From positions 1 through 7,704 of the forward strand of contig VMDJ01000139.1 of NCBI GenBank assembly GCA_008080925.1: a stretch of 7,704 bases of DNA. The letters are read 5' to 3'. Source of the stretch: Gammaproteobacteria bacterium (GTDB taxonomy: Bacteria > Pseudomonadota > Gammaproteobacteria > Chromatiales > Chromatiaceae). Below the pieces are notes generated by a model, which was not told the DNA's origin, searched no databases, and saw only the letters and a list, made by a program, of their open reading frames with translations. Position numbers and translations under genes: made by a program. Shown here in pieces: positions 6,830 to 7,704 of the stretch; position 1 is the stretch's first letter; each line of letters starts with the position of its first letter.

Positions 6830-7704
6830 TTGACCCACTATGTGGTAGCGCCAAGGTTATCGACACCGCCCAAAGGTGTGGCTGATCTTGGCGCTTTGTC
6901 GTTTTTAAAGCCTTTGCATCGTTTTCTTACGCGCACGGATCGTCATGATCAGGTTGGCGATTTCGAGCAAATCATTTGGTCATTGTTTGGCCTGCCTGAA
7001 GTGCAGGGCGATGTGCCATTAGCTGCATTACGCTATCAGCAAGAGTCATCTTTGCCATTATTAAATGCAGACCAGCAGGTGATGTTGCTTGATTGGCTCT
7101 ATCTCAAACACGATCAAGATCGCCTGCTAGGCTTTCGGTTACCTGCAGATGCCTTAACGCATGAGCAACTGGCCTCCTTAGTGGCTTACCTGAATGATTT
7201 TTTGCAAGAGGATGGTTTGAAGCTTTGTGTGGGTGAAGATCAACAGTGTTATGTGATCAGCGATTCGATATGGCATATAACAACTTCGCCGGCGCGTCAG
7301 GTGGAAGGGCGTAATGTTGATCTGATGATGCCAAAGGGTGCTGATGCGCTTCGCTTTAAAAAGCTACTCAATGAATTGCAGATGTTGTTGCATCAGTGGC
7401 CTGAAAATCAGCAGCGTGAGTTCAATGGCAAGGTGACGGTATCTTCGCCGTGGGTGAGTTTTGTGAGTCAGGCTGAAGCGATAAAGCCAGTGGGTTTTCA
7501 ACAGCTCGGTGCGTCACCTTTATGGATTCAGCAGCTACAACACAAGGCATCACAAAAAACCGAGCATAAACTCTCGGTGTTTACTGATTTGATGGATGCT
7601 GAGATGCAGTCTGATGCAGAAGCTTGGTGGCTTGCAGCGCAACGCTTTAATACATGGCTTGCACAGCAAGCATTGAGTGACATGGTGTTGTTTGATGCAG
7701 ATGG
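6830..7704 (+). CDS. RpfE-type, phosphoglycerate-mutase-like protein (3' end cut by window edge)
   Basis: The frame is open from the TGA at 6818-6820 to the window end (291 codons from the TTG at 6830) and encodes a soluble protein. Segments fit my recollection of the RpfE-type family (COG4255, often annotated phosphoglycerate mutase and found beside recJ). They are LTRTDR near the N-terminus, DWLYLKHDQDRLLGFRL, LVAYLNDFLQEDGLKL, a TTSPARQVEGRNVDLMMPKG block, and the hallmark LLNELQMLLHQWPENQQRE. The biochemical function of the family is not firmly known. There is no ATG before 7081, so the start must be TTG or GTG. TTG 6830, 4 nt after the hom stop and weakly preceded by TGAG, gives MTHYVVAPRL, which looks like a family N-terminal strand; GTG 6842 is the alternative. 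The tail seen, PWVSFVSQ, departs from the W-x-W-G-G-like stretch I expect there. Start confidence is low; family assignment is moderate. Confidence 0.75.
   Translation, partial: MTHYVVAPRLSTPPKGVADLGALSFLKPLHRFLTRTDRHDQVGDFEQIIWSLFGLPEVQGDVPLAALRYQQESSLPLLNADQQVMLLDWLYLKHDQDRLLGFRLPADALTHEQLASLVAYLNDFLQEDGLKLCVGEDQQCYVISDSIWHITTSPARQVEGRNVDLMMPKGADALRFKKLLNELQMLLHQWPENQQREFNGKVTVSSPWVSFVSQAEAIKPVGFQQLGASPLWIQQLQHKASQKTEHKLSVFTDLMDAEMQSDAEAWWLAAQRFNTWLAQQALSDMVLFDAD
6847..6906 (+). terminator. Terminator-like hairpin after hom, inside the start of the next gene
   Basis: A perfect 9-bp stem AGCGCCAAG (6847-6855) pairs with CTTGGCGCT (6887-6895). The loop contains a second stem ACACC/GGTGT (6863-6867 with 6875-6879) and a possible ATC/GAT extension. 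The T-rich tail TTTGTCGTTTTT (6895-6906) follows directly. The shape is that of a rho-independent terminator about 20 nt after the hom stop. Against it are the long 31-nt loop region, the interrupted T-tract, and its position within the presumed first codons of the RpfE-type gene. It may be a partial terminator or attenuator. Confidence 0.45.

Noticed and set aside
1..7704. Mobile element, CRISPR, phage, toxin-antitoxin or defence system
   Set aside because: No transposase, integrase, terminal repeats, direct repeat arrays, tRNA or defence-type domains are visible; every long frame is a recognisable housekeeping or conserved gene.

Overview
This looks like a chromosomal housekeeping region of a Pseudomonadota bacterium, most likely a gammaproteobacterium, though a betaproteobacterium cannot be excluded. 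The basis is recalled protein similarity. The CNNM/CorC-type protein lines up almost end to end with E. coli YfjD, and the aminotransferase with E. coli AlaC. The last gene resembles the RpfE-type family known from Xanthomonas and relatives. There are no mobile elements, tRNA or rRNA genes, CRISPR arrays or phage genes. Coding density is very high; the longest gap is the 137-bp divergent intergenic region.

Layout. At the left, on the + strand, is a nearly complete alanine racemase gene (alr, only its first few codons missing). It is followed after 2 bp by radA. The radA stop overlaps by 4 bp the stop of a convergent minus-strand gene for a CNNM/CorC-family membrane protein with CBS domains. 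That gene lies 57 bp downstream of another minus-strand gene, for a small Mth938/DUF498-type protein. A 137-bp divergent spacer then separates the minus-strand pair from a + strand cluster: alaC-type aminotransferase, hom (homoserine dehydrogenase with ACT domain), and an RpfE-type phosphoglycerate-mutase-like protein. The last gene starts with a non-ATG codon and runs off the right edge.

How the genes relate. alaC and hom form an amino-acid biosynthesis pair: transamination of pyruvate to alanine, and reduction of aspartate semialdehyde to homoserine. They are probably driven from one sigma70-like promoter in the divergent spacer (TTGACA, 17-bp spacer, TACTTT). The usual third partner, thrC, does not follow hom here. 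alr makes D-alanine for peptidoglycan and radA serves recombination and repair; their pairing is positional. The CNNM gene has its own candidate promoter, whose -35 box overlaps the stop codon of the DUF498 gene.

I see no convincing novel system. The points most worth a second look are the terminator-like hairpin at the hom/RpfE-type junction, which lies over the presumed first codons of the next gene, the missing thrC, the divergent RpfE-type protein, and two well-formed promoter candidates. Four of the genes appear to use TTG or GTG starts.
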